From assembly GCA_041946825.1 (NCBI GenBank), contig JBHGBD010000001.1, positions 248,001 to 312,000 on the forward strand: 64,000 bases of DNA, read 5' to 3'. The translations under genes and the position numbers were made by a program. Within the stretch, counting starts at the first letter, position 1; every line of letters starts with the position of its first letter. The notes beneath the pieces are model-generated. The model was not told where the DNA came from and searched no databases. It saw nothing but the letters and a program-made list of their open reading frames with translations. The DNA comes from CAZTHM01 sp041946825. GTDB lineage: Bacteria; Acidobacteriota; Terriglobia; UBA7540. Of this stretch, positions 42,092 to 51,538 are shown piece after piece.

Positions 42092-42564
42092 TTTACGACC
42101 TGACTTGTGTCCGCAGTGTCATGCAGCATCTCGAATACTGTCCGCTGCGTCACCGGATGACGCAATGGGCCGGCCAGCTCCGCCAGCGGGACAAGCACGA
42201 ATCGCCGCTCCGCCAACCGCTCGTGGGGAATGGTCAGAGTCGACGAACGGACGCGGACATTCTCATAGAGCAGGATGTCGATGTCAATCGGCCGCGGCCC
42301 CTTGGCGATTCCCGGACGACGGCCAAGCTGTCGCTCCACGGCCTGGAGGGTCTTGAGCAGCCGAAGCGGCATCAGGTCGGTGGATACTTCCACCACACAA
42401 TTCACAAACCAACGCTGAGAAAGAAAATCCACCGGCTCGGTCCTGTAATACGAGGAAACACGGTGGACCTCGATGCGCCGTGCGGCGAGCGCTTCGAGGG
42501 CCTCCTGCAGGTGGGCAGCACGGTCGCCGACGTTTGAGCCCAGCGAAAGATATACTCGCTTCAT
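42073..42564 (-). CDS. folK: 2-amino-4-hydroxy-6-hydroxymethyldihydropteridine pyrophosphokinase
   Basis: 163 residues. HPPK transfers pyrophosphate to 6-hydroxymethyl-dihydropterin in folate synthesis. YLSLGSNVGDRAAHLQEAL, SSYYRTEPVDF and the HPPK signature GPRPIDIDILLYENV are all present. The final residues KSEW are encoded by the heptamer array at 42064-42091, as with mobA. It stands in the minus-strand run between the EEP gene and the dNK gene. Confidence 0.96.
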   Translation of the reverse strand: MKRVYLSLGSNVGDRAAHLQEALEALAARRIEVHRVSSYYRTEPVDFLSQRWFVNCVVEVSTDLMPLRLLKTLQAVERQLGRRPGIAKGPRPIDIDILLYENVRVRSSTLTIPHERLAERRFVLVPLAELAGPLRHPVTQRTVFEMLHDTADTSQVVKLKSEW

Positions 42565-42654
42565 GATCGGGGCGGCTCAGATTCGTGCGTGGCCGAGCCT
42601 TAGATTGAGATCGGACTCGAGTTGCGCACGCAGACCGTTCGTCGGCGCGAAATC

Positions 42655-43866
42655 TCAGTCGGCGACAAGGACGTCGATGCCAATCGCGTCGTGGTCCGAA
42701 AGTGGGACGCTTCGGCCTTCGCGCAGGTCGTGAACGACGAAAGGATTCTCTGCCCGCGCACCCCTTGTGGCGAACCAGTCGATCTTGAGCGGGCACGCCC
42801 CGCCGTGGTTGCGCAGAGCCCAGCGCATGAAGGGGAAGCAGAACGCCGGGACCCACTCGCCGAGGATCTTCCGCGTCTTGGGATCATTCGAGTCGTAGGA
42901 AATCGTGCGCTCGCCCGGCAGATTGCAGCGTTGAAAATCGTAGCCGCGCGCTTCGAGCATCGTAAAAAGTCCGCGCTCGAAATACCGCTCGGGGTGCAGG
43001 TAATGGTTGCGAATGACGTTGTCCACACCCATGAAAACGCGCAGCCAGAATCCCAGGATGGCGGTGACGGCCCGCGACGAGTTGTAAGTCGTCGTGTTCC
43101 AGTCGCCGCCCAGGATTACCGGATGGTCGGCTGCAACAGCGTTGAGCACCTGGCGCATTTGCTCGGCGCGATGGCGCTGGCTGGAATTGGCGTCGAGGTG
43201 GACGGACACGGCCGTGGCGCGGTAATTCGGAAACGCAATCTCGGCAGCGAGCGCCGTTTGCCGGCCCAGGCGCTTTTCGCGTCCCGCCATCTTGTCGATC
43301 CCGTTCTTCAGATGAATCGGCCGGACATTCCTGATCGGATAGCGGCTGAGGATAGCGTTGCCGTGCAACCCCAGAGTGTTCTCGCCTTCCATCTCGGGTT
43401 CTACTCCCGAGCCCTTGGTCAAATTCAAGTAGCAGGGCACGAAGGCGAAATGCATTTTCAACCGGGCCGCCAGTTCCTGAACCACCGCCCGGTTGCGCGT
43501 GCGGGCCATGCCGACGTCCGTCTCGGTCAGGAGAAAGACGTCACCGCTTCTCAGGTATGCATGGTTTTGGAAGGCGTCCAGTTGCCCGTCGAATTGGATT
43601 CCCCGCTCGAGATTCCAGGCAACAAAACGGTAACTCGGTCTCGTCGGAGCGGGGCCGGCACTAAAGTCGCCAACTTCCGGCGTTTCGAGGACGGTCGAGA
43701 TGTCTCCCTCCACTGCGCGGTAAGAAGGGAGAGCCCGCAGTTCGGTCGTAGAACGGCACTGGCGGAATTCCGCGAAGTGGGGCGCAATGCGCTCACGAAT
43801 CAGCCGATGGATCTCCGCGACCGGCAACGGCGGTGCTTCCTGCTGAAGGATTGTCGCTTCAGGCAT
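42655..43866 (-). CDS. Endonuclease/exonuclease/phosphatase (EEP) family protein
   Basis: 403 residues. After a 95-residue N-terminal extension the EEP fold is clear: FVAWNLERGIQFD, FLLTETDVGMARTRNR, AVSVHLDANSSQRHRAEQM, ILGGDWNTTTYNSS and a closing SDHDAIGIDVLV. These are the metal-binding and catalytic positions of the DNase I/exonuclease III superfamily. The substrate (DNA, RNA or a phosphoester) cannot be fixed. It lies 15 bases after ruvB and 90 before folK, so it is probably in that operon. Confidence 0.9.
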   Translation of the reverse strand: MPEATILQQEAPPLPVAEIHRLIRERIAPHFAEFRQCRSTTELRALPSYRAVEGDISTVLETPEVGDFSAGPAPTRPSYRFVAWNLERGIQFDGQLDAFQNHAYLRSGDVFLLTETDVGMARTRNRAVVQELAARLKMHFAFVPCYLNLTKGSGVEPEMEGENTLGLHGNAILSRYPIRNVRPIHLKNGIDKMAGREKRLGRQTALAAEIAFPNYRATAVSVHLDANSSQRHRAEQMRQVLNAVAADHPVILGGDWNTTTYNSSRAVTAILGFWLRVFMGVDNVIRNHYLHPERYFERGLFTMLEARGYDFQRCNLPGERTISYDSNDPKTRKILGEWVPAFCFPFMRWALRNHGGACPLKIDWFATRGARAENPFVVHDLREGRSVPLSDHDAIGIDVLVAD

Positions 43867-43881
43867 CTCGTTAAGCCAAAA

Positions 43882-44913
43882 CTACTCAAACAGCGTCTGC
43901 TCGCGCTTTGTTGGCAGCAAAACCCCCAAATGTTTGTAGGCCGGCGCATTGGCCTTGCGGCCGGTTTTAGTCCTGCTGATAAAGCCCTGTTGCAATAGAA
44001 ATGGTTCCACCATATCCACCAGTGTGTCAACCTCTTCGTTCAGAGTCGCGGAAAGAGCTTCGACGCCCACCGGCCCGCCGCCATACATCCGAATGATCGT
44101 AGTGAGGAAATTCCGATCGAGATCGTCGAGCCCCAGTTCGTCCACTCCTTCCAGTTTCAAGGCGTCGATTGCGACTTGAGGCGTGATGACGCCGTCGGCC
44201 TTGACCTCGGCGAAATCGCGCACCCGCCGAAGGAGTCGGTTAGCAATACGAGGTGTGCCGCGGGCCCGCCGGGCGACCTCCGTCGCCGCGGCGGTGCCTT
44301 CCAGCTTCGCTCCCAGAATCTTCGCCGAGCGCAGAACGATCTGCCTCAGTTCATCGACGTCGTAGAATTCCAGGTGGAAGAACAGGCCAAACCGATTTCG
44401 CAGCGGCCCCGAGAGGCTTCCGGCGCGCGTCGTGGCCCCGAGCAAAGTGAATTTCTTTAAGGGAACGTTAATGGTCTTGGCGAACATCCCCTTATCCACG
44501 ACGAAGTCCACCTGGAAATCTTCCATCGCCGGATAGAGAAATTCTTCGATGTTTACAGGCAGGCGATGGATTTCATCGATAAAAAGAATGTCGCCCTCGC
44601 CGAGATTAGTGAGGATGCCCATCAGATCGCCGGTGCGCTCAAGCGCGGGGCCGGAACTGGTTGTGATCTTCGACCCCATGGCGTTGGCGATGATGTAGGC
44701 AAGGGTGGTTTTCCCCAGCCCCGGTGGGCCGTAGAACAAAGTATGCTCGAGCGCCTCGCCGCGCTGGCGCGCCGCCTGAAGGGCAATCGAGAGCTTCTCC
44801 ACCACCTTCTTCTGGCCGACATATTCCTCCAGCGTCGGCGGACGAAGCGTGCGGTTGAAGCTCTCTTCTTCCTTCGAAATCAGGTCGGGCGATACGATGC
44901 GTTCACGAGCCAT
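43882..44913 (-). CDS. ruvB: Holliday junction branch-migration ATPase RuvB
   Basis: 343 residues, AAA+ motor of RuvAB. Walker A FYGPPGLGKTTLAYIIANAMG, Walker B DILFIDEIHRLPVNIEEFLYPAMEDF, sensor and arginine-finger GATTRAGSLSGPLRNRFG, and the winged-helix DNA-binding C-terminus with LQQGFISRTKTGRKA. The start at 44913 is preceded by a heptamer array and not by a good ribosome site. It is third in ruvC-ruvA-ruvB. Confidence 0.99.
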   Translation of the reverse strand: MARERIVSPDLISKEEESFNRTLRPPTLEEYVGQKKVVEKLSIALQAARQRGEALEHTLFYGPPGLGKTTLAYIIANAMGSKITTSSGPALERTGDLMGILTNLGEGDILFIDEIHRLPVNIEEFLYPAMEDFQVDFVVDKGMFAKTINVPLKKFTLLGATTRAGSLSGPLRNRFGLFFHLEFYDVDELRQIVLRSAKILGAKLEGTAAATEVARRARGTPRIANRLLRRVRDFAEVKADGVITPQVAIDALKLEGVDELGLDDLDRNFLTTIIRMYGGGPVGVEALSATLNEEVDTLVDMVEPFLLQQGFISRTKTGRKANAPAYKHLGVLLPTKREQTLFE

Positions 44914-44920
44914 GGAATCA

Positions 44921-44962
44921 GTGAATAGTGAACAGTGAATAGTGAATAGTGAATAGTGAAAG
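44921..44962. repeat. Heptamer array upstream of ruvB (6 units)
   Basis: GTGAATA, GTGAACA, GTGAATA, GTGAATA, GTGAATA, GTGAAAG in perfect register, starting eight bases upstream of the ruvB start codon. On the gene strand it is pyrimidine-rich. No partner array is seen near the ruvA stop (45001). Confidence 0.92.
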
Positions 44963-45000
44963 CGGAGAATCCGCCCCCTCTGACACTACGATGCTATATC

Positions 45001-45693
45001 TCACGATGTTTCTTTCTTCGTCTGCTGCTCGAATACCTTGCGCAGGAAATCCTCGACACTCTTCAAGCTCTTGTGTCGGGCGAAGGTTTCCTCGACGATC
45101 CGCTGCGCATCGCCGCGCGAATACTCGAGCTGAACCAGTACCTGGACCGCCTCCGATTTCAGCTCGGACGCGGATTCCTTCTCAATCGACAGCGGTTCCT
45201 CAGTTCGCGCCAGCGCAAATTTCGCCATCTTGCCGCGCAGTTCCATCACGATGCGTTCCGCGATCTTCCTGCCGATGTACGGAAGTTCTTCGAGAAACGC
45301 CGCATCGCCGCGCTCAATCGCGAGTGCGATCTCGTTGAGCGGGCGTACCAGGCATTTGAGGGCTTTCATGAAGCCCACTCCCGGCACCGTCGTGAAGACT
45401 TCGAAGAACTCGCGGTCGAGCGGGTCAAGAAATCCCACCAGTTTCGGCGTCAGGTGGCCGCCGCCCAGACCTCCATCGATGTAGTAGATCGTGTACAAAG
45501 TCACGGGATTTTTCCGCTCGCCTTCGGCGGCTTGGCGCAGGCGCGCGGCAATCCCCGAAGGGACGAACACCTCATAGCAGAGCGAATTAACGCGGACAAG
45601 CAGCGAGTGACGCTGGATGCGATCGTACAACACTTCGCCGATGATTTCTGAAATCAGTGGATTGCTCCCGCTGTAGCGCCGGCCCCCGATCAA
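45001..45693 (-). CDS. ruvA: Holliday junction DNA-binding protein RuvA (diverged)
   Basis: 230 residues, some 25 more than usual. It binds four-way junctions and loads RuvB. OB-fold N-terminus (IIGEVLYDRIQRHSLLVRVNSLCYEVFVPSG) and helix-hairpin-helix motifs FEVFTTVPGVGFMKALK and LEELPYIGRKIAERIVMELRGKM are clear, as is the C-terminal RuvB-contact helix region. Divergence: a glycine-rich IYYIDGGLGGGHLTP insert in domain I and an extended N-terminus. The only start in frame is a TTG at 45693, next to ruvC (45715), which fits translational coupling. Confidence 0.88.
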   Translation of the reverse strand: MIGGRRYSGSNPLISEIIGEVLYDRIQRHSLLVRVNSLCYEVFVPSGIAARLRQAAEGERKNPVTLYTIYYIDGGLGGGHLTPKLVGFLDPLDREFFEVFTTVPGVGFMKALKCLVRPLNEIALAIERGDAAFLEELPYIGRKIAERIVMELRGKMAKFALARTEEPLSIEKESASELKSEAVQVLVQLEYSRGDAQRIVEETFARHKSLKSVEDFLRKVFEQQTKKETS

Positions 45694-45714
45694 GTCGGGG
45701 TCACCGGCGACGGT

Positions 45715-46263
45715 CTATCGTCGCGCGGCGTACGGCGCGGGTCGCCCGCCGTTCGCTCCCGGGCGCAGCGAGTTCACGTAACAGAGCGCCGCCGCGAGGG
45801 CATCCGCCACGTCGGGCGGGTTCGGCGCGCGGTGCAGCGAAAAGAACTGTTGTACAGCGCGCTGCACCTGCATTTTGCTGGCGCTCCCGTTTCCGGTTAC
45901 CGATTGCTTGATGCGCTTGGCGGCGAAATTCATGACGGGCACACTCGAAAGCTGCGCGGCCAGGCAGATCACCCCGCGCGCATGCCCCATCAAAATCGAA
46001 GTTCTGGGGTAAGCTGGGTGGCTGTAAACTTCCTCCAGGCACATCGTCTGCGGCCGAAATTCTTCCATGACTTCACGAATCTCGGAAAACAACGACTGCA
46101 ATCGCGCCGGGAGATTGCTTCCGCTGCTGCGCGGCAGGCGAATCACTCCTGCCTCAAGCAGTTTGACTTCGCCCGCCCGCCACTCGACCACCCCGTAGCC
46201 TGTGACGTTCAGTCCTGGGTCAATGCCAATGACGCGTGTGGGACCACCCGCAACCTTCACCAT
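45715..46263 (-). CDS. ruvC: Holliday junction resolvase RuvC
   Basis: 182 residues from the ATG at 46263 (an earlier ATG at 46287 is less likely). Acidic catalytic positions are intact: VIGIDPGLNVTGYGVVE, CLEEVYSHPAYPRT and DVADALAAALCY. It cleaves Holliday junctions during recombination. First gene of ruvC-ruvA-ruvB. Confidence 0.96.
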   Translation of the reverse strand: MVKVAGGPTRVIGIDPGLNVTGYGVVEWRAGEVKLLEAGVIRLPRSSGSNLPARLQSLFSEIREVMEEFRPQTMCLEEVYSHPAYPRTSILMGHARGVICLAAQLSSVPVMNFAAKRIKQSVTGNGSASKMQVQRAVQQFFSLHRAPNPPDVADALAAALCYVNSLRPGANGGRPAPYAARR

Positions 46264-46332
46264 CCGAACCGATTGTAGCACCCACACGAAGAAATGCGGA
46301 AGGGGATGGCAGAAGGCAGAAGGCTTCTCCGC

Positions 46333-48441
46333 CTACCGAGGTGTAGCGTCGGGGAGGCCGCCATCGACAGGCAGCGTTGCGCCGGTCGTGGGAGTCTGGC
46401 GGGTGGCGAAGAAGAGCACGGCCTTGGCGACGTGTCCTGCTGTGACGGTGGTTTTGAGGAGGTTCCGTTGGCGGTAGTACTCCTCAAGACCTTTTTCATC
46501 CAACCCGCGGGCGCGCATGCGGTCGGGGCCAACTTCCGCCCACAAGCCGGATTTGCGCGCGCCGTGCGAAAAGATCGCGTCGGGCGCCACCATGTTCACG
46601 CGCACGCCCATCTCGGCAAGTTCCAGGCTGGCGATGCGCGCCAATTGGTGCGCGGCAGCTTTGGTGGAACTGTACGCGCCGAACTTCGCGCCGGGCGAAA
46701 ACACGTTCTTGGTCGAAACCAGAACCATGTCTCCCCCGGTTCCCTGCAACCGGAAATGGCGCGCCGCCTCGGCAATCACCAGAAGCGTTCCTTCCACATT
46801 GACGCGCTCCAGCTTGCGGAACGCCTCAACGTTTAATTCCGCGAGGGATGAGACCGCGGCGATGCCGGCATTGGCGATGACCAGGTCCACTCCGCCCCAA
46901 TTCTGTATGACCGCGCCGAAGGCCTGCGCCACCGAGTCCGGGTTGGTCACATCCATGGGGGCCGCCATGACGCGTTGAGCGAATCGGGTCTTCAATTCCT
47001 CGGCCAGATTGTTCAGCGGCTCGCCGGCCAGATCGGTGACTGCCACGTGACATCCGTTCTGGAGCAGTTCCTCGGCGATGGCGGAGCCGATGGCTCCCGC
47101 GGCGCCGGTAATCAGCGCGACCTCTCGGGCGAGCGACGCCTCGCCGCCCGCGCCAAGCTTGGCATGCTGGAAGGTGTGGTACTCCATCTCGAAAAGTTCA
47201 TCTTCCGGCAGTCCCTCGTAGGCTCCCATCGCCGCCACGCGCGCTTTGACGGCCAGGGTATGCGCGGTGATATCGCGCGCGATCGCCGCGGCCTTCACGT
47301 CTTTGCCCGCGCAGATCGCACCCAGGCCGGGCAGCAGCACGACGCGCGGCAGGGGATCAAAGCGGCCGAGCTTTCCCGGCATCTTTGCCGAGTGGCGATC
47401 AACATATGCTGCGTACTGTTCCTGGTATTCCTTCAACGCGACGGCCAACTGTTCGCGCAGGCGCGTGGCATCGTCGTACGCGGGTTCGGCAACATGGAGC
47501 GGTAACGCCTTGGTCCGAATCAGATGGTCCGACGTGAGCGGCGGCGTCAGAGCCAGCGTGCGGCCGCGATCGGAATCGACAAAGTCCAATACTTCCCGCG
47601 TGATTAGCGGCTGAAGGATCACGCGCTGGAATGGATGGTCCTGGTCGTCCGTCGCTTGCGCGAGCAGACCGCGCACAAGCGGCGCAACATGGGTCACGCG
47701 TCCCAAAGCGGTTTCAACAGGAGTCGCGACACGCGCGGCAAGCGGCTTGGCAGCCCGCTGCGCTAGAAACTCTTCGGCTCTCGTCACGAGCTCGATCATC
47801 GAGTCATATGACTCGCGCGCCGTCTTCCCCCAGGTTGTGATCCCATGCTTGCACCAAACCATGCCACGAGCGGTCGGATGCGTTTCGAACGCGGCCGCCA
47901 CGGCCTTGGCGAGTTTGAAGCCCGGGCGGACATAGGGCAGCACGATCACATCCGCGCCGAGCGCCTCGCGGACCAGTACGTCGCCCTTTACCTGATTCGT
48001 CAAGGCGAGAATGGCATCCGCGTGCGTGTGGTCGATGAATTTTGGCGGCAGGAAGCTGTGCACGAGAGCCTCGACGGATGGCGTCGGCGCTCCGGCACAG
48101 AACAGGTGGGCGCGCAATTCTTCGAGCATCACCTCGTCGGAAATATCCGGCAGCGCGCGCAATTTCTTCAAGTATTCCAAATCGAGGCCGGGAAAACCTT
48201 CGGGCTCAATCGTCGCCATATTGAAGCCCGAGGCCTTGACGAAGATGGCGGGAATCTCCTCGCCAAAAAGATTTGTGTGCGTTCCCTTGACGGAGGTGTT
48301 TCCCCCGCCGTGCAGAACTAATTCCTCATCCGCGCCCAGCAATCGGGCGGAGTAAGTCCGCAAAGCCAGGTCTTCGCCCCATTGTGGGACGTGCTCGGCT
48401 GCAAACAGAGCTGCTTCCTCATCACGCCAACGGTTTTTCAT
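46333..48441 (-). CDS. Bifunctional class II aldolase / short-chain dehydrogenase
   Basis: 702 residues, the RhaD/RhaE-like fusion type. The N-terminal 440 residues form a class II aldolase/adducin domain (LVLHGGGNTSVKG; LPPKFIDHTHADAILALTN; MVWCKHGITTWGK), zinc-dependent in relatives; the C-terminal 260 residues form an SDR (LITGAAGAIGSAIAEELL; YSSTKAAAHQLARIASLEL with the catalytic Tyr and Lys; PVDGG at the end). Relatives cleave rhamnulose 1-phosphate to DHAP and lactaldehyde and oxidise the aldehyde. Neighbours rpe and the LsrF-like aldolase point to sugar catabolism, but the substrate is inferred. Confidence 0.93.
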   Translation of the reverse strand: MKNRWRDEEAALFAAEHVPQWGEDLALRTYSARLLGADEELVLHGGGNTSVKGTHTNLFGEEIPAIFVKASGFNMATIEPEGFPGLDLEYLKKLRALPDISDEVMLEELRAHLFCAGAPTPSVEALVHSFLPPKFIDHTHADAILALTNQVKGDVLVREALGADVIVLPYVRPGFKLAKAVAAAFETHPTARGMVWCKHGITTWGKTARESYDSMIELVTRAEEFLAQRAAKPLAARVATPVETALGRVTHVAPLVRGLLAQATDDQDHPFQRVILQPLITREVLDFVDSDRGRTLALTPPLTSDHLIRTKALPLHVAEPAYDDATRLREQLAVALKEYQEQYAAYVDRHSAKMPGKLGRFDPLPRVVLLPGLGAICAGKDVKAAAIARDITAHTLAVKARVAAMGAYEGLPEDELFEMEYHTFQHAKLGAGGEASLAREVALITGAAGAIGSAIAEELLQNGCHVAVTDLAGEPLNNLAEELKTRFAQRVMAAPMDVTNPDSVAQAFGAVIQNWGGVDLVIANAGIAAVSSLAELNVEAFRKLERVNVEGTLLVIAEAARHFRLQGTGGDMVLVSTKNVFSPGAKFGAYSSTKAAAHQLARIASLELAEMGVRVNMVAPDAIFSHGARKSGLWAEVGPDRMRARGLDEKGLEEYYRQRNLLKTTVTAGHVAKAVLFFATRQTPTTGATLPVDGGLPDATPR

Positions 48442-48489
48442 AGGTCCCTGAAAGGAAGGATTCGAAGTTCAGAATTCACCACTTGTCGG

Positions 48490-49206
48490 TCATGATTTGA
48501 CAGCGTCCAGCATCATCCTCGCATTCTGCTCCGCCGCCTTACCGTCAAAGATGGCGCTGCCCGCCACGATCAAGTCCACGCCGGTACGCGCAACCTCGGC
48601 GAGATTCGCCTTGGTGATCCCGCCGTCGACACAGAGGAAGATGTCACGCCCGGAGGCAGCGATCATCTTTTGGGTCTTTTCGATTCGCTTGAAGGTGGAG
48701 GGGAAGAACTTTTGTCCCGTCCACCCGGGGTTGACGGCGAGCAGCGAAATCAGTTCCAACTCTTCCATCAGCGGCTCCAGAATTTCGAGCGGTGAGCCGG
48801 GGTTCATCGCCACGCCGCGAACCACGCCACGGGCAGGATCGTGGGCATTAGGCAGGCTTCGCAGGTGTTGGAGGACCCTGTGGGGTTGCGCGCAGGCTTC
48901 AGGATGAATTGTGACGATGTCCGAGCCAACGGCGACGTACTCAGCGACCTTCTCCAGCGGGTCGTCGATCATCAGGTGGACATCTTTGAGCAGCGGAGTC
49001 TTCAGCGCTTTGATGAAAGGCGGCCCGACCGTCATCAGCGGGCAGTAACAGCCATCCATCACATCGACGTGAACGATTCTTGCGCCAACGCGTTGCAGAA
49101 GTCCCAGCTCGGCGCCGAGTGCGAGCAGGTCCGCAGAGAGAATCCCGACGCTGATCGTCGGGCAAGCCTCGCGCAAAAGTTGAACGGCCGTGGGGTGATC
49201 GGGCAT
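48490..49206 (-). CDS. rpe: Ribulose-phosphate 3-epimerase
   Basis: 238 residues, a TIM barrel that interconverts ribulose 5-phosphate and xylulose 5-phosphate. Conserved pieces: ISVGILSADLLALGAEL (substrate loop), VHVDVMDGCYCPLMTVGP with metal Asp, VHLMIDDP, MNPGSPLEILEPL, LAVNPGWTGQKFFPSTFKRI and the second metal region FLCVDGGITKANLAEVARTGVDLIVAGSAIF. It lies 48 bases upstream of the aldolase/SDR gene in a likely sugar operon with gdh and the LsrF-like gene. Confidence 0.93.
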   Translation of the reverse strand: MPDHPTAVQLLREACPTISVGILSADLLALGAELGLLQRVGARIVHVDVMDGCYCPLMTVGPPFIKALKTPLLKDVHLMIDDPLEKVAEYVAVGSDIVTIHPEACAQPHRVLQHLRSLPNAHDPARGVVRGVAMNPGSPLEILEPLMEELELISLLAVNPGWTGQKFFPSTFKRIEKTQKMIAASGRDIFLCVDGGITKANLAEVARTGVDLIVAGSAIFDGKAAEQNARMMLDAVKS

Positions 49207-49227
49207 GGGATTGGCCTTCTGCGGCTT

Positions 49228-50133
49228 TCAGCGGCCTACCGGCGCTTCAACCTTCTTCTCGTGCTTCAGCGTCTGGTAGAAGTCGTAGGCGTGCTGGGGC
49301 TTCATGCCTTCGTGGACGACCTTCCCGACCGCCTGGATCATCGCCACGGGCGCTTCCGACTGGAAGATGTTCCGTCCCATGTCGACGCCGGAAGCGCCTT
49401 CGTTCACCGCGCTCGCGGCCATCCTGAGAGCGTCGAGCTCAGGCAGTTTCTTTCCACCCGCCATCACCACCGGGACCGGGCAGGATGCCGTGACCGTCTC
49501 AAATCCTTCGGGGCAATAGTACGTCTTGACGAAGTGCGCGCCGAGTTCCGCGCAAATGCGCACCGCGAGGCGCAGGTACTTCGCATCGCGCGTCAGGGTT
49601 TTGCCCACAGCGGTCACACCCAGCACGGCGACGCCGTGGCGGTTGCCCGCGTCCACAAGGCGCGTCAGGTTGTGGATGGACTGCGTTTCGAATTCGCCTC
49701 CCACAAAAACCTGCACCGCCACCGCGCATGCGTTCAGGCGCACCGCGTCCTCGATGTCCATGGCGATGTTTTCGTTGGAGAGTTCCTTGAGGATGCTGGG
49801 CCCGCCGCTGGCTCGCAGCACGATGCCGTTCCGGAAAGAAGAGGGGATCGTCGAGCGCAGGATTCCGCGCGTCAGCATCAGCGCGTCGGCATAGGGAGCG
49901 AGCGGAACAATGTTCACATCCACGCGCTCGAGTCCTGTCGTTGGCCCCTGGAAATACCCGTGGTCGATTGCCAGCATCACTGTCCGGCCGGAATCGGGCC
50001 GGAATATCCGCGCCAGCCGGTTTTGAATTCCCCAGTCCAGCGCGCCCGAACCTTTCAAAAAGAAGGCTTCGTTCCTTGCCGGAACATCAAGATGAAAATC
50101 TTTGGTTTCCGCCGCACCATCGAGATCCGCCAT
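49228..50133 (-). CDS. Class I aldolase family, LsrF-like
   Basis: 301 residues from the ATG at 50133; a longer frame (50355) has no family support. DeoC/LacD/FbaB-type TIM barrel close in plan to LsrF (3-hydroxy-5-phosphonooxypentane-2,4-dione thiolase): DSGRTVMLAIDHGYFQGPTTGLE, LTRGILRS, ELGAHFVKTYYCPEGFETVTASCPVPVVMAGGKK (Schiff-base Lys in VKTYY) and GASGVDMGRNIFQ. No other lsr gene is in the window, so a quorum-signal role is not proved; a sugar-phosphate aldolase role is equally possible. Confidence 0.88.
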   Translation of the reverse strand: MADLDGAAETKDFHLDVPARNEAFFLKGSGALDWGIQNRLARIFRPDSGRTVMLAIDHGYFQGPTTGLERVDVNIVPLAPYADALMLTRGILRSTIPSSFRNGIVLRASGGPSILKELSNENIAMDIEDAVRLNACAVAVQVFVGGEFETQSIHNLTRLVDAGNRHGVAVLGVTAVGKTLTRDAKYLRLAVRICAELGAHFVKTYYCPEGFETVTASCPVPVVMAGGKKLPELDALRMAASAVNEGASGVDMGRNIFQSEAPVAMIQAVGKVVHEGMKPQHAYDFYQTLKHEKKVEAPVGR

Positions 50134-50159
50134 GATTTCAGTTTCCTCCGGAGTTTTGA

Positions 50160-51425
50160 TTACGCGTAGATTCCGCGCAATTTGATGCTGAATGCCACGC
50201 GGTCGATCGCCAGCATGTAAGCGGCGATGCGGTTGTTGACATTGTGCTTCTCGCCGTAGCGCACCACGTCGCTGAATGCCGCGACCTGGATGTGCTTCAA
50301 ACGCTCGTTCACCATGCCTTCCGGCCAGAAATAACCCTGCCGGTCCTGCACCCACTCGAAATAGGAGACCGTCACGCCCCCGGCGTTGGCCAGGATGTCG
50401 GGGATGACGAATACGCCGCGCTCGAAAAGGATATCATCGGCGGGCGCGGAGGTGGGGCTGTTGGCGCCCTCGGTCAGAATGCGCGCCTTGATGCGGGTGG
50501 CGTTCTTGCTGGTGATGACGCTTTCCGTGGCCGCCGGCAGAAGGACTTCGCAATCCTGTTCCAGGATATCCATGGTTCCGATGCTCTCCCCGCCCGCAAA
50601 GCCCTTGACCGTTTTGTTTTCCCTTGCGTACTCGAGCAGCGCGGGAACGTCGAGCCCCTGAGTGTTGAAGACGCCTCCGTAAATGTCGCTCACTCCGATG
50701 ATCTTGTATCCCGCTTCATGCATCAATCGCGCTGCCTGGGAACCTACGTTTCCAAAACCCTGAATGATGACGCGCGTCTGCGGGCGCTCCCGGCCGAAGC
50801 GTTTCAACGCCTGGTCGGTCACGATCATGCAGCCTCGACCTGTAGCTTCGCGGCGGCCCCGCGAGCCGCCGAGATCGAGCGGCTTGCCCGTCACACTCGC
50901 CGTCACCGTATGGCGGACGTGCATGGAGTACGTGTCCATGATCCACGCCATCGTCTGCTCGTTGGTGTTCATGTCGGGAGCGGGCACGTCGCGCTCCGGT
51001 CCGATGTAGTCGAGAATCTCCGCCGTGTAGCGGCGCGTAATGCGCTCGAGTTCTCCCTGCGAAAGCTTCGGCGGGTCGCAGACGATGCCGCCCTTGGCTC
51101 CCCCGAAGGGAATGTTGACGACCGCGCATTTCCACGTCATTTCGGCGGCGAGACCGCGGACTTCGTCCAGGGTCACGTTGGGCCCGTATCGGATCCCTCC
51201 TTTGCAGGGCCCGCGAGCGATGCTGTGCTGGACGCGAAAACCGTCGAAGACTTCCAACTTCCCGTTATCCAGCGCCACGGGAATGTGCACGATGATTTCG
51301 CGGTTGGGAGTGCGAAGGTAGCGGGTGAGGCCCTCGTCCAGGTTCAGCTTCTTGGCCGCGACATCGAATCGCGCGGCCATTGACTCATAGACACTCAGCT
51401 CTTTGTCGGTCTCAACGGTGCTCAT
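50160..51425 (-). CDS. gdhA: NAD(P)-dependent glutamate dehydrogenase
   Basis: 421 residues from the ATG at 51425; the frame extends to 51764 but the extra 113 residues are low-complexity and antisense to lpxC. Catalytic features: GPCKGGIRYGPNVTLDEVRGLAAEMTWKCAVVNIPFGGAKGGI (substrate Lys pair and GAKGG), ADMNTNEQTMAWIMDTYS, and the dinucleotide fold VIIQGFGNVGSQAARLMHEAG. It links glutamate and 2-oxoglutarate. It stands 27 bases upstream of the aldolase gene and could be cotranscribed. Confidence 0.96.
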   Translation of the reverse strand: MSTVETDKELSVYESMAARFDVAAKKLNLDEGLTRYLRTPNREIIVHIPVALDNGKLEVFDGFRVQHSIARGPCKGGIRYGPNVTLDEVRGLAAEMTWKCAVVNIPFGGAKGGIVCDPPKLSQGELERITRRYTAEILDYIGPERDVPAPDMNTNEQTMAWIMDTYSMHVRHTVTASVTGKPLDLGGSRGRREATGRGCMIVTDQALKRFGRERPQTRVIIQGFGNVGSQAARLMHEAGYKIIGVSDIYGGVFNTQGLDVPALLEYARENKTVKGFAGGESIGTMDILEQDCEVLLPAATESVITSKNATRIKARILTEGANSPTSAPADDILFERGVFVIPDILANAGGVTVSYFEWVQDRQGYFWPEGMVNERLKHIQVAAFSDVVRYGEKHNVNNRIAAYMLAIDRVAFSIKLRGIYA

Positions 51426-51538
51426 CCGTCCCCCTCTGCGGCCTGGCGAGCGGCAGGCTGCAGAAGTATAGCAGATGCCCTGCGACGGCAACAGATTCGG
51501 CGCCAACCTGTGATCCAGAATGACAGAATGACCGGCGG

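Noticed and set aside
48841..50169. A 442-codon open frame on the plus strand over rpe and the LsrF-like gene.
   Set aside because: Antisense to two conserved genes; composition rich in Arg and His, no recognisable domain.
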